A stretch of 33,829 bases of DNA from a virus: positions 1-33,829 of the IMG/VR virus record IMGVR_UViG_3300042907_000731, one strand, 5' to 3'. A model generated the notes under the pieces. That model had not been told where the DNA came from, ran no database searches, and saw nothing but the letters and a program-made list of their open reading frames with translations. The position numbers and the translations under genes were made by a program. Position 1 is the first letter of the stretch. The number at the start of each line of letters is the position of its first letter. Shown in pieces: positions 16,101 through 21,737 of the stretch.

Positions 16101-16219
16101 CTGGAAATAATGTAATCATCTACGCAACACCCACTTCTTCGAGCCCAGTCTACCCAACGGTATTTAATACTTATGCTACTCTTATAAAAGGATCTCTGGG
16201 TGCTAACACCGAGGAATAA
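13106..16219 (+). CDS. Giant modular tail fibre with YadA-like head repeats
   Basis: This 1037-aa protein begins MATQIQIKRGSTTPAGLTVGE, the attachment module shared with the 5442, 9211 and 10140 products. The start codon is TTG, supported by GGAG 8 nt upstream and by alignment to the paralogue that starts ATGGCAACTCAA. Residues ~150-460 form a domain not seen in the other fibres (SLTAYPIPTVTPVTWAAKTG; RLFYLPDQPTLLGVYYGRQ). Shared blocks SFNGLTGAVTGVTVGGANTF and TGSFSKLLTLSDGLSAAGG follow. Residues ~594-768 hold NxAxGxxAL-type repeats (TAIGSLAYYYKSTGSYNVAV) like the left-handed beta-roll heads of YadA trimeric adhesins. The C-terminus (SLGANTEE) lacks the DGG motif. Likely the longest fibre and a candidate receptor-binding protein. 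Confidence 0.82.
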   Translation: MATQIQIKRGSTTPAGLTVGESAMNTSTNQIYLGGTGGTVLVGGQVTGGVDMGAGSAVSANRIPTQSGVYNYVRNSTVTSFNGLTGAVGGVCAAQANTFTALQTFTAGISAAGGMTLDGGKVWHSLNDGITSGLDAGLVHGVCGSRFLENLQTGLLYGGLISVNAGNTAQVNITAGAGMVVSPGASLTAYPIPTVTPVTWAAKTGVTLAGLTSSDETWLAIDSSGNLVQTLVAFTDAQYSSQIPLGAALHSSRTNIQLIKGYPHVSYGQPEQFDPFIRAFGNLKLSGHEISANGANLNVNRSAGKAYAMGRNYSNDPNNPNIVTDTSAAPATGIYRFYRNGSGAFTTVINSAIDPSKYDNGTGTLATTTSAKFTIQRLFYLPDQPTLLGVYYGRQEYNSIADAQANIPFESFSESESTATQGIFCGWLIVQGNCTALNDTADAKFVNAGLFRNTANIGGGGLAIASIDDLNDVTTTTPSNNQVLRWNNGTAQWVNSDVSSLAVSSFNGLTGAVTGVTVGGANTFTALNTFNAGISAAGGVTLAGTLQGTTGSFSKLLTLSDGLSAAGGFTVGNDISVFGIRVGRGNRGASAGGDTNLAVGANALKSVIPNPGSYAGIQNLAFGTSALELTTSGGYNSAFGTEALYTNTSGNGNIAFGVHALRLNTSGAENCAFGGGPMYQNTTGGYNTAIGSLAYYYKSTGSYNVAVGFQAGYNFGTPRSGSNVTSATNCTLIGTYATPLTSGSTNEIVIGYDAIGKGSNTVSIGNSSITATHLTGLVNISSGLSAAGGATLGSRVDITGILDVVGGATMESTLDVVGVSRFAGGVTFAGTLQGTTGSFSKLLTLSNGLSAAGGVTFAGDIAVNGGDITTTSATATLYNTTATTVNIGNAASTVGVMGATAGARLNIGSNSYVKTGSKNTTTTTKQEIFSYIAVAPPLADTYFADIIITANYGGSIAGSISSQITKMLVATSYNTAINHTEYGNVNTAGNLAVYTAEISGNNVIIYATPTSSSPVYPTVFNTYATLIKGSLGANTEE
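14885..15410 (+). repeat. YadA-head-like beta-roll repeats
   Basis: Several degenerate repeats of about 14-23 residues have the pattern N-x-A-[FIV]-G-x-x-A-L, spaced by TS/TG-rich turns. This is characteristic of left-handed parallel beta-roll heads in trimeric autotransporter adhesins and some phage fibres. Confidence 0.7.
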
Positions 16220-16221
16220 TA

Positions 16222-17145
16222 ATGGCTATACAAAGATTTAATGCCGTAGGTGGATACTCAACAGGACTCACCGCAACTGCCGTGATTGATGACACTGGTA
16301 ATATTACTGGTGTTGGTGCAACATTCACAGGAACCTTTAGTGGTGCAACAGGATCATTCTCTAAACTGCTGACTCTTTCTGGTGGATTGAGTGCTGCTGG
16401 TGGAATTACATTCTCAAGTGCAATAGTATTGCCAATCAACGCTGCTCCCGCAATCACAATTGGAACTCATTCAACAAGAAATCTTATTCTGTCATGCGTT
16501 GATAGTGCGGGACTCATAGAAGTAGGAGGAAATACATCAGCATCACTAACAGTTCGTCAGGCAAGTGGTGGGGCTGTTGTAATTGGTGGAGGAATGGGCA
16601 ACGCATATCTTTCAATATATGATGAAACTGGTAATGCCTATTTACAAAGCACAAATCTATTTATTGGAGATGGTGATGGTGTGGCAAATGGTAACTACAT
16701 TCATATTGATGATGCGTCTACGACCATCACCGCTATTTGTGGTAGTTTTGGTGTGAGTGGTCGTCTTGATATGAATGGGGGATACTCCGAAGCGGGTGCC
16801 ACGGCTACACAGGCAACAAACACCATAACATTTAATGCTGCTTCAGGAAACACACAAAAATTTGTTCCTAGTGCAGTGACCAATACCGTTAATTTTACTA
16901 ATATAAACACCACCCCAACACAGTGCACATCCGCAACTCTAATATTCCTGCACGGTGCAACTCCTTACGGACTTACTACGGGAACATTCTCTGTGCAACT
17001 AGCGGGAGTAACCAAAACTGTGAAGTGGTCTGGCGGATCTGCACCAACGCTAACAAACACTGCAAACAAAACAGATATTCTTAACTTCCTGACATATGAT
17101 GGTGGAACTACTTGGCTTGGATTTGTTGGAGGTCTGAATTTCTAA
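16222..17145 (+). CDS. Fibre-like structural protein, shorter paralogue
   Basis: This 307-aa protein starts 2 nt after the giant fibre stop. Near residue 40 it carries the block TGSFSKLLTLSGGLSAAGG, also found twice in the product at 13106. A middle beta-rich region has ASLTVRQASGGAVVIGGGMG and IHIDDASTTITAICGSFGV. The C-terminal domain (VTNTVNFTNINTTPTQCTSA, then TYDGGTTWLGFVGGLNF) resembles the jelly-roll-like ends of viral and phage fibre proteins of unknown binding specificity. It is probably a fibre tip or side-fibre subunit assembled with the preceding protein. The C-terminus ends GGLNF instead of DGGTF. Confidence 0.75.
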   Translation: MAIQRFNAVGGYSTGLTATAVIDDTGNITGVGATFTGTFSGATGSFSKLLTLSGGLSAAGGITFSSAIVLPINAAPAITIGTHSTRNLILSCVDSAGLIEVGGNTSASLTVRQASGGAVVIGGGMGNAYLSIYDETGNAYLQSTNLFIGDGDGVANGNYIHIDDASTTITAICGSFGVSGRLDMNGGYSEAGATATQATNTITFNAASGNTQKFVPSAVTNTVNFTNINTTPTQCTSATLIFLHGATPYGLTTGTFSVQLAGVTKTVKWSGGSAPTLTNTANKTDILNFLTYDGGTTWLGFVGGLNF

Positions 17146-17546
17146 TGTTTCCATCAAAGGTAGGTTTTCACTCCTCTATTCTTACTCCGAGGCTGACCAG
17201 TACTCTTGTGGCTTTGAGCAGAAGCGTAAACAATTACGGTACGATTGGGTATGTTCTCATCGGTAACATAAACAAGCGTGAAAGATTTTTCGTAACAACA
17301 ACGAATGCTAACATTACAGTTCAAATAGAAACTACAAGCACATCAGCAAATCCCTTTTTTGTGATTACAGGAACAAATGCGTTTGCTACTCCTATTGAAT
17401 TAAAAATCAACAATGGAGAGTATATTCATATTGGTGTAAAAGGATCCGTTGTAGGTACTGGAACTTTATCCTTGCGTTCAAATAGTTCTACAGGAACAGT
17501 TTTGGCAAGCGTTGCATACACCGTTATCACTGGTGGCAGACCCTAA
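17145..17546 (+). CDS. Small beta-rich structural protein, hypothetical
   Basis: This 133-aa product starts in a TAATG overlap with the preceding gene (start MFPSKVGFHSS). GGAGG lies 12 nt upstream, and the overlap implies translational coupling. The sequence is Thr/Asn/Ser-rich with alternating hydrophobics (ITVQIETTSTSANPFFVITG; GEYIHIGVKGSVVGTGTLSL) that predict a beta-sandwich. No family is recognised. By position it may be a fibre cap, adaptor or small virion protein. Upstream in-frame codons (from 17112) belong to the overlapping gene. Confidence 0.65.
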   Translation: MFPSKVGFHSSILTPRLTSTLVALSRSVNNYGTIGYVLIGNINKRERFFVTTTNANITVQIETTSTSANPFFVITGTNAFATPIELKINNGEYIHIGVKGSVVGTGTLSLRSNSSTGTVLASVAYTVITGGRP

Positions 17547-17566
17547 ACCAAATAATCATCCGAATA
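17545..17566 (+). repeat. 22-bp direct repeat, copy 1 of a flanking pair
   Basis: The 22-bp sequence beginning AAACCAAATAATC and ending CCGAATA is repeated exactly at 17919-17940. The pair brackets the small gene at 17632. The copy begins in the stop codon of the preceding gene. Confidence 0.85.
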
Positions 17567-17583
17567 TTTCTCTTGTAGAGAAA
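17567..17583 (+). other. Hairpin following repeat copy 1
   Basis: TTTCTCT and AGAGAAA form a 7-bp stem with a 3-nt loop directly after the direct repeat. No U run follows (GACAATTTG), so termination would be weak at best. The second repeat copy is likewise followed by a hairpin, which there is a clear terminator. Confidence 0.5.
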
Positions 17584-17618
17584 GACAATTTGAACCTTGA
17601 CTAAATTTCTTCTTACGG

Positions 17619-17626
17619 TATAAATA
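17619..17626 (+). promoter_or_regulatory. Perfect T4 late promoter match (TATAAATA), leaderless arrangement
   Basis: TATAAATA is identical to the T4 late consensus. It is followed by 5 nt (ATAGT) and the ATG at 17632, so a start of transcription at the usual distance falls on the initiation codon. The 14 bases TAAATAATAGTATG recur exactly before the protease gene at 19981. Confidence 0.65.
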
Positions 17627-17631
17627 ATAGT

Positions 17632-17886
17632 ATGACTACCCACCACCACATCACAGAAACACCAGAAATTCGTCTTCAGAATGACATTAGTGCAATGTAC
17701 GACAGTGTAAATTTGATAAACGAATTAATAGCAAACAATCAACATTCTGATGAAATCCATGATACTATTAGCAGAAATGTAGATCATCTTGGTGTTATGT
17801 TAACCCGACAAAATATCATAGACAATAACACAGTCACCACAGATTTTGATGCTGCCATTACGAATGGTAATCTATTTATTGTCTAG
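17632..17886 (+). CDS. Small hypothetical protein in a repeat-bounded cassette
   Basis: This 84-aa acidic protein has a His-rich start (MTTHHHITETPEIR) and predicted amphipathic helices (NDISAMYDSVNLINELIANN, about 17-36; then a second helix near 40-62). No Shine-Dalgarno precedes the ATG; instead a perfect TATAAATA lies 5 nt upstream. It has its own promoter and a downstream terminator, and 22-bp direct repeats flank it, so it forms an independent transcription unit between the fibre array and the reductase gene. This is typical of a phage 'moron'-like insertion. Function unknown. Confidence 0.65.
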   Translation: MTTHHHITETPEIRLQNDISAMYDSVNLINELIANNQHSDEIHDTISRNVDHLGVMLTRQNIIDNNTVTTDFDAAITNGNLFIV

Positions 17887-17918
17887 GTTGTGGTCTTCAC
17901 TACTTTGCACTAAACGCA

Positions 17919-17940
17919 AAACCAAATAATCATCCGAATA
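17919..17940 (+). repeat. 22-bp direct repeat, copy 2 of a flanking pair
   Basis: Exact copy of 17545-17566, 374 bp downstream. It is followed 4 nt later by the terminator stem. Confidence 0.85.
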
Positions 17941-17944
17941 CTTT

Positions 17945-17968
17945 AGAGGGGCGAAAGCCCCTCTTTTT
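17945..17968 (+). terminator. Rho-independent terminator
   Basis: AGAGGGGC and GCCCCTCT make a perfect 8-bp GC-rich stem with a GAAA tetraloop, followed directly by TTTT (counting the end of the stem, TTTTT). It ends the fibre array and small-gene transcript before the reductase gene. It is the only strong intrinsic terminator I see in the window. Confidence 0.92.
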
Positions 17969-18016
17969 GTTATAATTCGCTCTACATACTCTACCTAATC
18001 AACACAGGAGTTCGCT

Positions 18017-19936
18017 ATGAAATCACTTCCCACGCTGTACCAATCGTTTATCCACCTGTCCCGCTATTCCCGTTGGCTTGACACCGAAGGGCGGCGTGAG
18101 TCATGGGAGGAAACAGTTGACCGCTATTTCCGCTTCTTTGATGAACACTTTGCGGAAAAGGGTGTAAAACTAAATAAGACTATACGCGATGAGTTGCGTG
18201 ATGCAGTTTTAAATTTGCAAGTAATGCCTTCTATGCGTTCTCTAATGACCGCAGGAGAAGCACTGAAGCGTGACAACACGGCAGGATACAACTGCTCGTA
18301 TGTTGCCGTAAACAAGGTTCGTGCCTTTGATGAGATTCTGTATGTTCTCATGTGTGGCACAGGAGTCGGCTTTAGTGTAGAAAGGCAGTATGTTGAAAAA
18401 CTTCCTACAATTGCTGAAGAGTTTACACAAAGCGATACGCTCATTGTGGTCAAAGACTCCAAAGAAGGTTGGGCAAAAGCCTACCGCGAGTTGGTGTCCC
18501 TACTTATTGGAGGTCAAATCCCCCGATGGGACACCTCTAAAATTCGTCCTCTTGGTGCGCGTCTCAAAACTTTCGGTGGACGCGCAAGTGGACCGCAACC
18601 ACTGGAAGACCTCTTCCGATTTACCGTCAGTACTTTTAAGAAGAGTGCTGGCAGAAAACTCACATCTATCGAATGCCACGACATTATCTGTAAGATTGCG
18701 GAAATTGTCGTGGTCGGCGGAGTGCGTAGATCTGCTCTTATCTCTCTCTCGAACCTCACCGATGAGCGAATGCGTGATGCTAAAGTGGGGCAGTGGTGGT
18801 TGGAAAACCCACAGCGAGCGTTAGCCAACAATTCGGTTTCATACAAAGAGAAGCCAGAGATTGGCGTGTTCATGGAAGAGTGGCTGTCACTCTACAAGTC
18901 CAAGAGCGGCGAACGCGGCATCTTTAATCGTCAGGCTGCACAGAAAACTGTGGAGAAACTTGGTGATCGCCGTGACCCTACCTACGAGTTCGGAACCAAT
19001 CCGTGTTCAGAAATCATTCTGCGTGACAAGGAGTTCTGCAATCTGAGCGAAGTTATTGTTCGTGCAGACGATACTCCTGAAACTCTAAAGCGCAAGATTC
19101 GTCTGGCTACAATTCTTGGCACATGGCAAGCCTCTCTCACCAACTTCCCGTACTTGTCAAGTGAGTGGAAGAAGAACTGCGAAGAAGAGTGCTTGCTTGG
19201 TGTTTCTCTTACAGGCATTCTTGACAACAAACTCATGCGTGATCAGGGTGCTGAATTGGAAAGACTGCTTGCGGGTCTTCGTGCCACTGCTGTTGAAACC
19301 AACAAGGAGTGGGCAAAGAAGATTGGTATTAATCCTGCTGCTGCGATTACTTGCGTGAAGCCTAGTGGAACGGTGTCTCAGTTAACTGATTCCGCAAGCG
19401 GTATTCACGCTCGTCACAACGAGTACTACATTCGTACTGTTCGTGCAGATCGCAAGGATCCCATGTGTCAGTTTATGATCGACAAGGGTTTCCCTGCTGA
19501 ACCGTGTGCCATGCGTCCTGATCACACAATGGTGTTCTCGTTTCCGCAGAAGGCAGTGGGATCGGTGACTCGCACAGACTTGACTGCTATTGCTCATCTA
19601 GAGTTGTGGCTCACCTATCAGCGGCACTTCTGTGAACACAAGCCGTCCATCACCGTGACTGTCAAGGAGTACGAGTGGATGGCGGTGGGTGCGTGGGTGT
19701 ACGATCACTTTGATGAAGTGTCAGGTGTGAGTTTCTTGCCCCACTCCGATCACACCTATGTTCAGGCTCCGTATCAGGACTGCACCAAGGAAGAGTACGA
19801 AGCAGCAGCAGCAAAACTGCCCCTGTCTATTGATTGGAGCGAGTTGACAAAGTACGAAAAGGAAGACACTACCAAGGGCACACAAACCTTTGCGTGCAGT
19901 GCTGGCTCGTGTGAAGTAGTAGACTTGACTAATTAA
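18017..19936 (+). CDS. nrdJ: Adenosylcobalamin-dependent (class II) ribonucleoside-triphosphate reductase
   Basis: This 639-aa enzyme reduces ribonucleotides to deoxyribonucleotides with a B12-derived thiyl radical. Active-site residues align with Lactobacillus RTPR: C93 in AGYNCSY, and N328/C330/E332 in NPCSEI. C341 in CNLSE is 11 residues after C330, as in RTPR (408 to 419). The C-terminal redox pair C627/C632 (CSAGSC) also has RTPR spacing. GTGVGFSVER and PSGTVSQLTDSASGIHARH are further class II signatures. At 639 aa it is about 100 aa shorter than the 739-aa RTPR, with the distance from first to radical Cys shorter by about 50 residues. AGGAG lies 6 nt before the ATG. It would supply dNTPs with ThyX. 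No thioredoxin or glutaredoxin is visible in the window. Confidence 0.95.
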   Translation: MKSLPTLYQSFIHLSRYSRWLDTEGRRESWEETVDRYFRFFDEHFAEKGVKLNKTIRDELRDAVLNLQVMPSMRSLMTAGEALKRDNTAGYNCSYVAVNKVRAFDEILYVLMCGTGVGFSVERQYVEKLPTIAEEFTQSDTLIVVKDSKEGWAKAYRELVSLLIGGQIPRWDTSKIRPLGARLKTFGGRASGPQPLEDLFRFTVSTFKKSAGRKLTSIECHDIICKIAEIVVVGGVRRSALISLSNLTDERMRDAKVGQWWLENPQRALANNSVSYKEKPEIGVFMEEWLSLYKSKSGERGIFNRQAAQKTVEKLGDRRDPTYEFGTNPCSEIILRDKEFCNLSEVIVRADDTPETLKRKIRLATILGTWQASLTNFPYLSSEWKKNCEEECLLGVSLTGILDNKLMRDQGAELERLLAGLRATAVETNKEWAKKIGINPAAAITCVKPSGTVSQLTDSASGIHARHNEYYIRTVRADRKDPMCQFMIDKGFPAEPCAMRPDHTMVFSFPQKAVGSVTRTDLTAIAHLELWLTYQRHFCEHKPSITVTVKEYEWMAVGAWVYDHFDEVSGVSFLPHSDHTYVQAPYQDCTKEEYEAAAAKLPLSIDWSELTKYEKEDTTKGTQTFACSAGSCEVVDLTN

Positions 19937-19967
19937 AAAATCTGGACATTTTTACTCGACAGCCTCT

Positions 19968-19975
19968 TCTAAATA
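19968..19975 (+). promoter_or_regulatory. Candidate late promoter (TCTAAATA), leaderless arrangement
   Basis: The box is followed by ATAGT and the ATG at 19981, with the same 5-nt spacing and downstream bases as the box at 17619. It suggests that the lipoprotein protease is expressed late, from its own transcript without a leader. Confidence 0.58.
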
Positions 19976-19980
19976 ATAGT

Positions 19981-20745
19981 ATGAAGAGGCGCGTAGTCCA
20001 ATCTCTTCTGCTGGCTCTAGCACTCGTCTTGCTGCAAGCCTGTGTTCAAGATATAACTGCCGCTGCGCCGAAGAGCGTGGAGCCGCCGAAGAGCGGGGCA
20101 GTCGATCCAATGGCAGAAGCCCCTGTGGAGACTCAGTTCTTCATGAGGGGTTTCTCGCCGTTGGCGGCAGACGAGGAAGCCGCTGTGGGGCATCTAGAGG
20201 GCGAGAACGGGGAGGTAATAGGCAGTGCGGTTCTCATTGCTCCCGATGAAATTCTTACCGCAGGACATTGCCTAGACGATACGGGGGCAGCGTGGTTCTC
20301 CACTGGCAACCACTGCTACAGAATAATTAAACACACCACCCATCCGTTTTATAAAATTGGTGACACCATGCTGTACGATGTGGCGGTGGCGTGGCTAGAG
20401 GAACCCTGCGGTGTTCAACCCCTTCGTGTGGTGACAGCACCCCATTATTTCACTCGTACCGAACCACTCACCGTTATAGGATTTGGTGGGGGCATTAAGC
20501 GTAGAAGCAATCCCAACACATTCCACTACTTTGGAACGGTGGTGGAAGACCCCACCTACTTCAAGTTTATTCCCTTTGAAGGCACCGTTTGGTTTGGTGA
20601 CTCAGGTGGTGCAGTCATAGATGCCAACGGAGTACTTGTAGGGATTGTGTCATCATTTACTATATTCAACGGTCACCTGTACGAAAACTCCGCAACTCGT
20701 TTGGATCTCGTAAGCGATTGGATCGCAGAACAGAAGGGCAAATGA
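19981..20745 (+). CDS. Secreted lipoprotein trypsin-like serine protease
   Basis: This 254-aa protein has a lipoprotein signal peptide: basic MKRR, hydrophobic VVQSLLLALALVLL, and lipobox LQAC with lipidated C21. A Pro/Ala-rich linker (about 22-50) tethers a chymotrypsin-fold domain. The catalytic triad is visible: H96 in LTAGHC, D133 in LYDVAVAWLE and S208 in FGDSGGAV. Other family marks are GSAVLIAPDEILTAGHC and VIGFGGG. The first 40 codons are richer in G+C than the neighbours. There is no ribosome site; a TCTAAATA box lies 5 nt upstream. Val at +2 predicts outer-membrane sorting in a Gram-negative host. It is not the T4 gp21 prohead protease, which has a different fold. Possible roles are envelope disruption at lysis, superinfection exclusion or processing of host surface proteins. 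Confidence 0.88.
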   Translation: MKRRVVQSLLLALALVLLQACVQDITAAAPKSVEPPKSGAVDPMAEAPVETQFFMRGFSPLAADEEAAVGHLEGENGEVIGSAVLIAPDEILTAGHCLDDTGAAWFSTGNHCYRIIKHTTHPFYKIGDTMLYDVAVAWLEEPCGVQPLRVVTAPHYFTRTEPLTVIGFGGGIKRRSNPNTFHYFGTVVEDPTYFKFIPFEGTVWFGDSGGAVIDANGVLVGIVSSFTIFNGHLYENSATRLDLVSDWIAEQKGK

Positions 20746-20828
20746 AACTCACCCAAATTCAGCGTGTGCTTCTTGGTGCTTGCAGTTTTTTAGTTGGTGT
20801 TTTACTGGCTCGCGCAGTAGGTTTCTAG
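20742..20828 (+). CDS. Possible 28-aa membrane peptide coupled to the protease gene
   Basis: An ATGA overlap with the protease stop opens a 28-codon reading frame starting MKLTQIQR. It is followed by a single hydrophobic helix (VLLGACSFLVGVLLARAVGF) and a TAG. Its basic-then-hydrophobic pattern fits a one-pass membrane peptide. AAGGG lies very close upstream. The short length means chance cannot be excluded, but the ATGA coupling and composition favour a real small gene, possibly a holin/antiholin-like or protease-associated peptide. Confidence 0.45.
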   Translation: MKLTQIQRVLLGACSFLVGVLLARAVGF

Positions 20829-20836
20829 TATTGCAC

Positions 20837-20844
20837 CATAAATA
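20837..20844 (+). promoter_or_regulatory. Candidate late promoter (CATAAATA), leaderless arrangement
   Basis: One base differs from TATAAATA. It is followed by CTTAC and the ATG at 20850, with the same 5-nt spacing as the boxes at 3330, 17619 and 19968. Confidence 0.58.
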
Positions 20845-20849
20845 CTTAC

Positions 20850-21428
20850 ATGATACTAGCGGGAATAGATTACTCATTGTGTGGACCAGCCGTGTGCCTG
20901 TTCAAGTCGAACGCCACGGGGAAATTTTCATACAGTGGATGCTCATTTTTTTTCCTTACTGAGAACAAGCGGCAATCGGAAATTCGTTGCATGAATGTGT
21001 TTGGTGAGCGGCTGAGTGATTGGAACTCAGACGAACACCGCTACGAAAGCATTGCAGATTGGGCTGTGGACATTGTAATGGGCTGTTCCCATGTGGCTCT
21101 TGAAGGCTACGCGTACTCCGCTAGTGGCAGAGTGTTTCAGATTGCCGAGAACACAGGCATCTTAAAATATAAACTGTACCTGTTAAGCATTCCTGTTACG
21201 GTGATTCCTCCCACCGAAATAAAGAAGTTTGCCACAGGCAAGGGCAATGCAGACAAGAACGCCATGTACGCGGCGTTCTCGCATGAAACAGGAGTTAATC
21301 TAAAGTCGGTGCTGACACCAAAACGAGCAGACTCAGTGAGTCCTGTTTCGGATATTGTTGACTCGTACTACATCTGCAAGCGAATGTTTGAATCGCTTCC
21401 TGAAGACTTGCGCTGCGAAACCGATTAA
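20850..21428 (+). CDS. RuvC-like Holliday junction resolvase
   Basis: This 192-aa protein has the RNase H-like fold pattern of RuvC-family resolvases: D7 in the first strand (AGIDYS), E85 in HVALEGYAYS, and acidic D168/D171 in VSDIVDSYYI at the C-terminus. A KFATGKGNADK segment (residues 126-136) is typical of RuvC and its phage relatives. In T4-like phages resolvases trim branched DNA before packaging; here the enzyme may replace or complement T4 gp49 endonuclease VII, which is not in the window. There is no Shine-Dalgarno, but a CATAAATA box lies 5 nt upstream. The stop overlaps by 4 bp the stop of the opposing lipoprotein gene. Confidence 0.8.
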   Translation: MILAGIDYSLCGPAVCLFKSNATGKFSYSGCSFFFLTENKRQSEIRCMNVFGERLSDWNSDEHRYESIADWAVDIVMGCSHVALEGYAYSASGRVFQIAENTGILKYKLYLLSIPVTVIPPTEIKKFATGKGNADKNAMYAAFSHETGVNLKSVLTPKRADSVSPVSDIVDSYYICKRMFESLPEDLRCETD

Positions 21429-21727
21429 GGAGTCGGCAAGTCTACGGTGTTTGGAGTTGATACGGGAGCAGCCTTTGGAGTTTTGGGGGCAGCGTTGTCT
21501 CGCTTGCGACCAAAGAATTCCTTCCACGCCCACGCCACAACCAAGAACACAATGGGAAGATACCACAAGATCCATCCCCAATTGCCGACAATCTTGTCGC
21601 CGCTCAGGATGTCGTGCTTGAGTTTCAGCATAACAGGACTGTCTGATGTGGTATCAGGAATAATAATGGGGGAGGTGTTGCATCCCGCAAGGAAGAGCAA
21701 ACAAAGAATATAGTTTAGTTTAGACAT
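21425..21727 (-). CDS. Small lipoprotein with TM segment (u-spanin-like topology)
   Basis: This 100-aa protein starts MSKLNYILCLLFLAGC, a lipoprotein signal with lipobox LAGC (C16). A ~34-residue ectodomain and one TM helix follow (WILWYLPIVFLVVAWAW, about residues 52-68), then a basic and Pro-rich tail (KEFFGRKRD). An N-terminal lipid anchor plus a C-terminal TM is the layout of unimolecular spanins such as T1 gp11, but the segment between them is short for spanning the periplasm. AAAGGAG 5 nt upstream overlaps the stop of the holin-like gene and decides the start; further in-frame codons upstream lack a site. The pairing with a holin-like gene supports a lysis role. Confidence 0.65.
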   Translation of the reverse strand: MSKLNYILCLLFLAGCNTSPIIIPDTTSDSPVMLKLKHDILSGDKIVGNWGWILWYLPIVFLVVAWAWKEFFGRKRDNAAPKTPKAAPVSTPNTVDLPTP

Positions 21728-21737
21728 GGCTTCTCCT

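Noticed and set aside
17971-17976. TATAAT -10-like hexamer before the reductase gene
   Set aside because: No -35-like sequence occurs at the right distance (the terminator stem lies there), and AT-rich hexamers are common. A promoter for nrdJ is expected here but not demonstrated.
19981-20745. Prohead maturation protease (gp21 equivalent)
   Set aside because: The lipobox signal peptide and chymotrypsin-type GDSGG triad place it outside the cytoplasm and in a different fold from gp21.
20780-20962. Plus-strand 60-codon frame overlapping the RuvC-like gene start
   Set aside because: It overlaps the RuvC-like gene in another frame and the 28-aa frame. It has no ribosome site and shows no conserved features.
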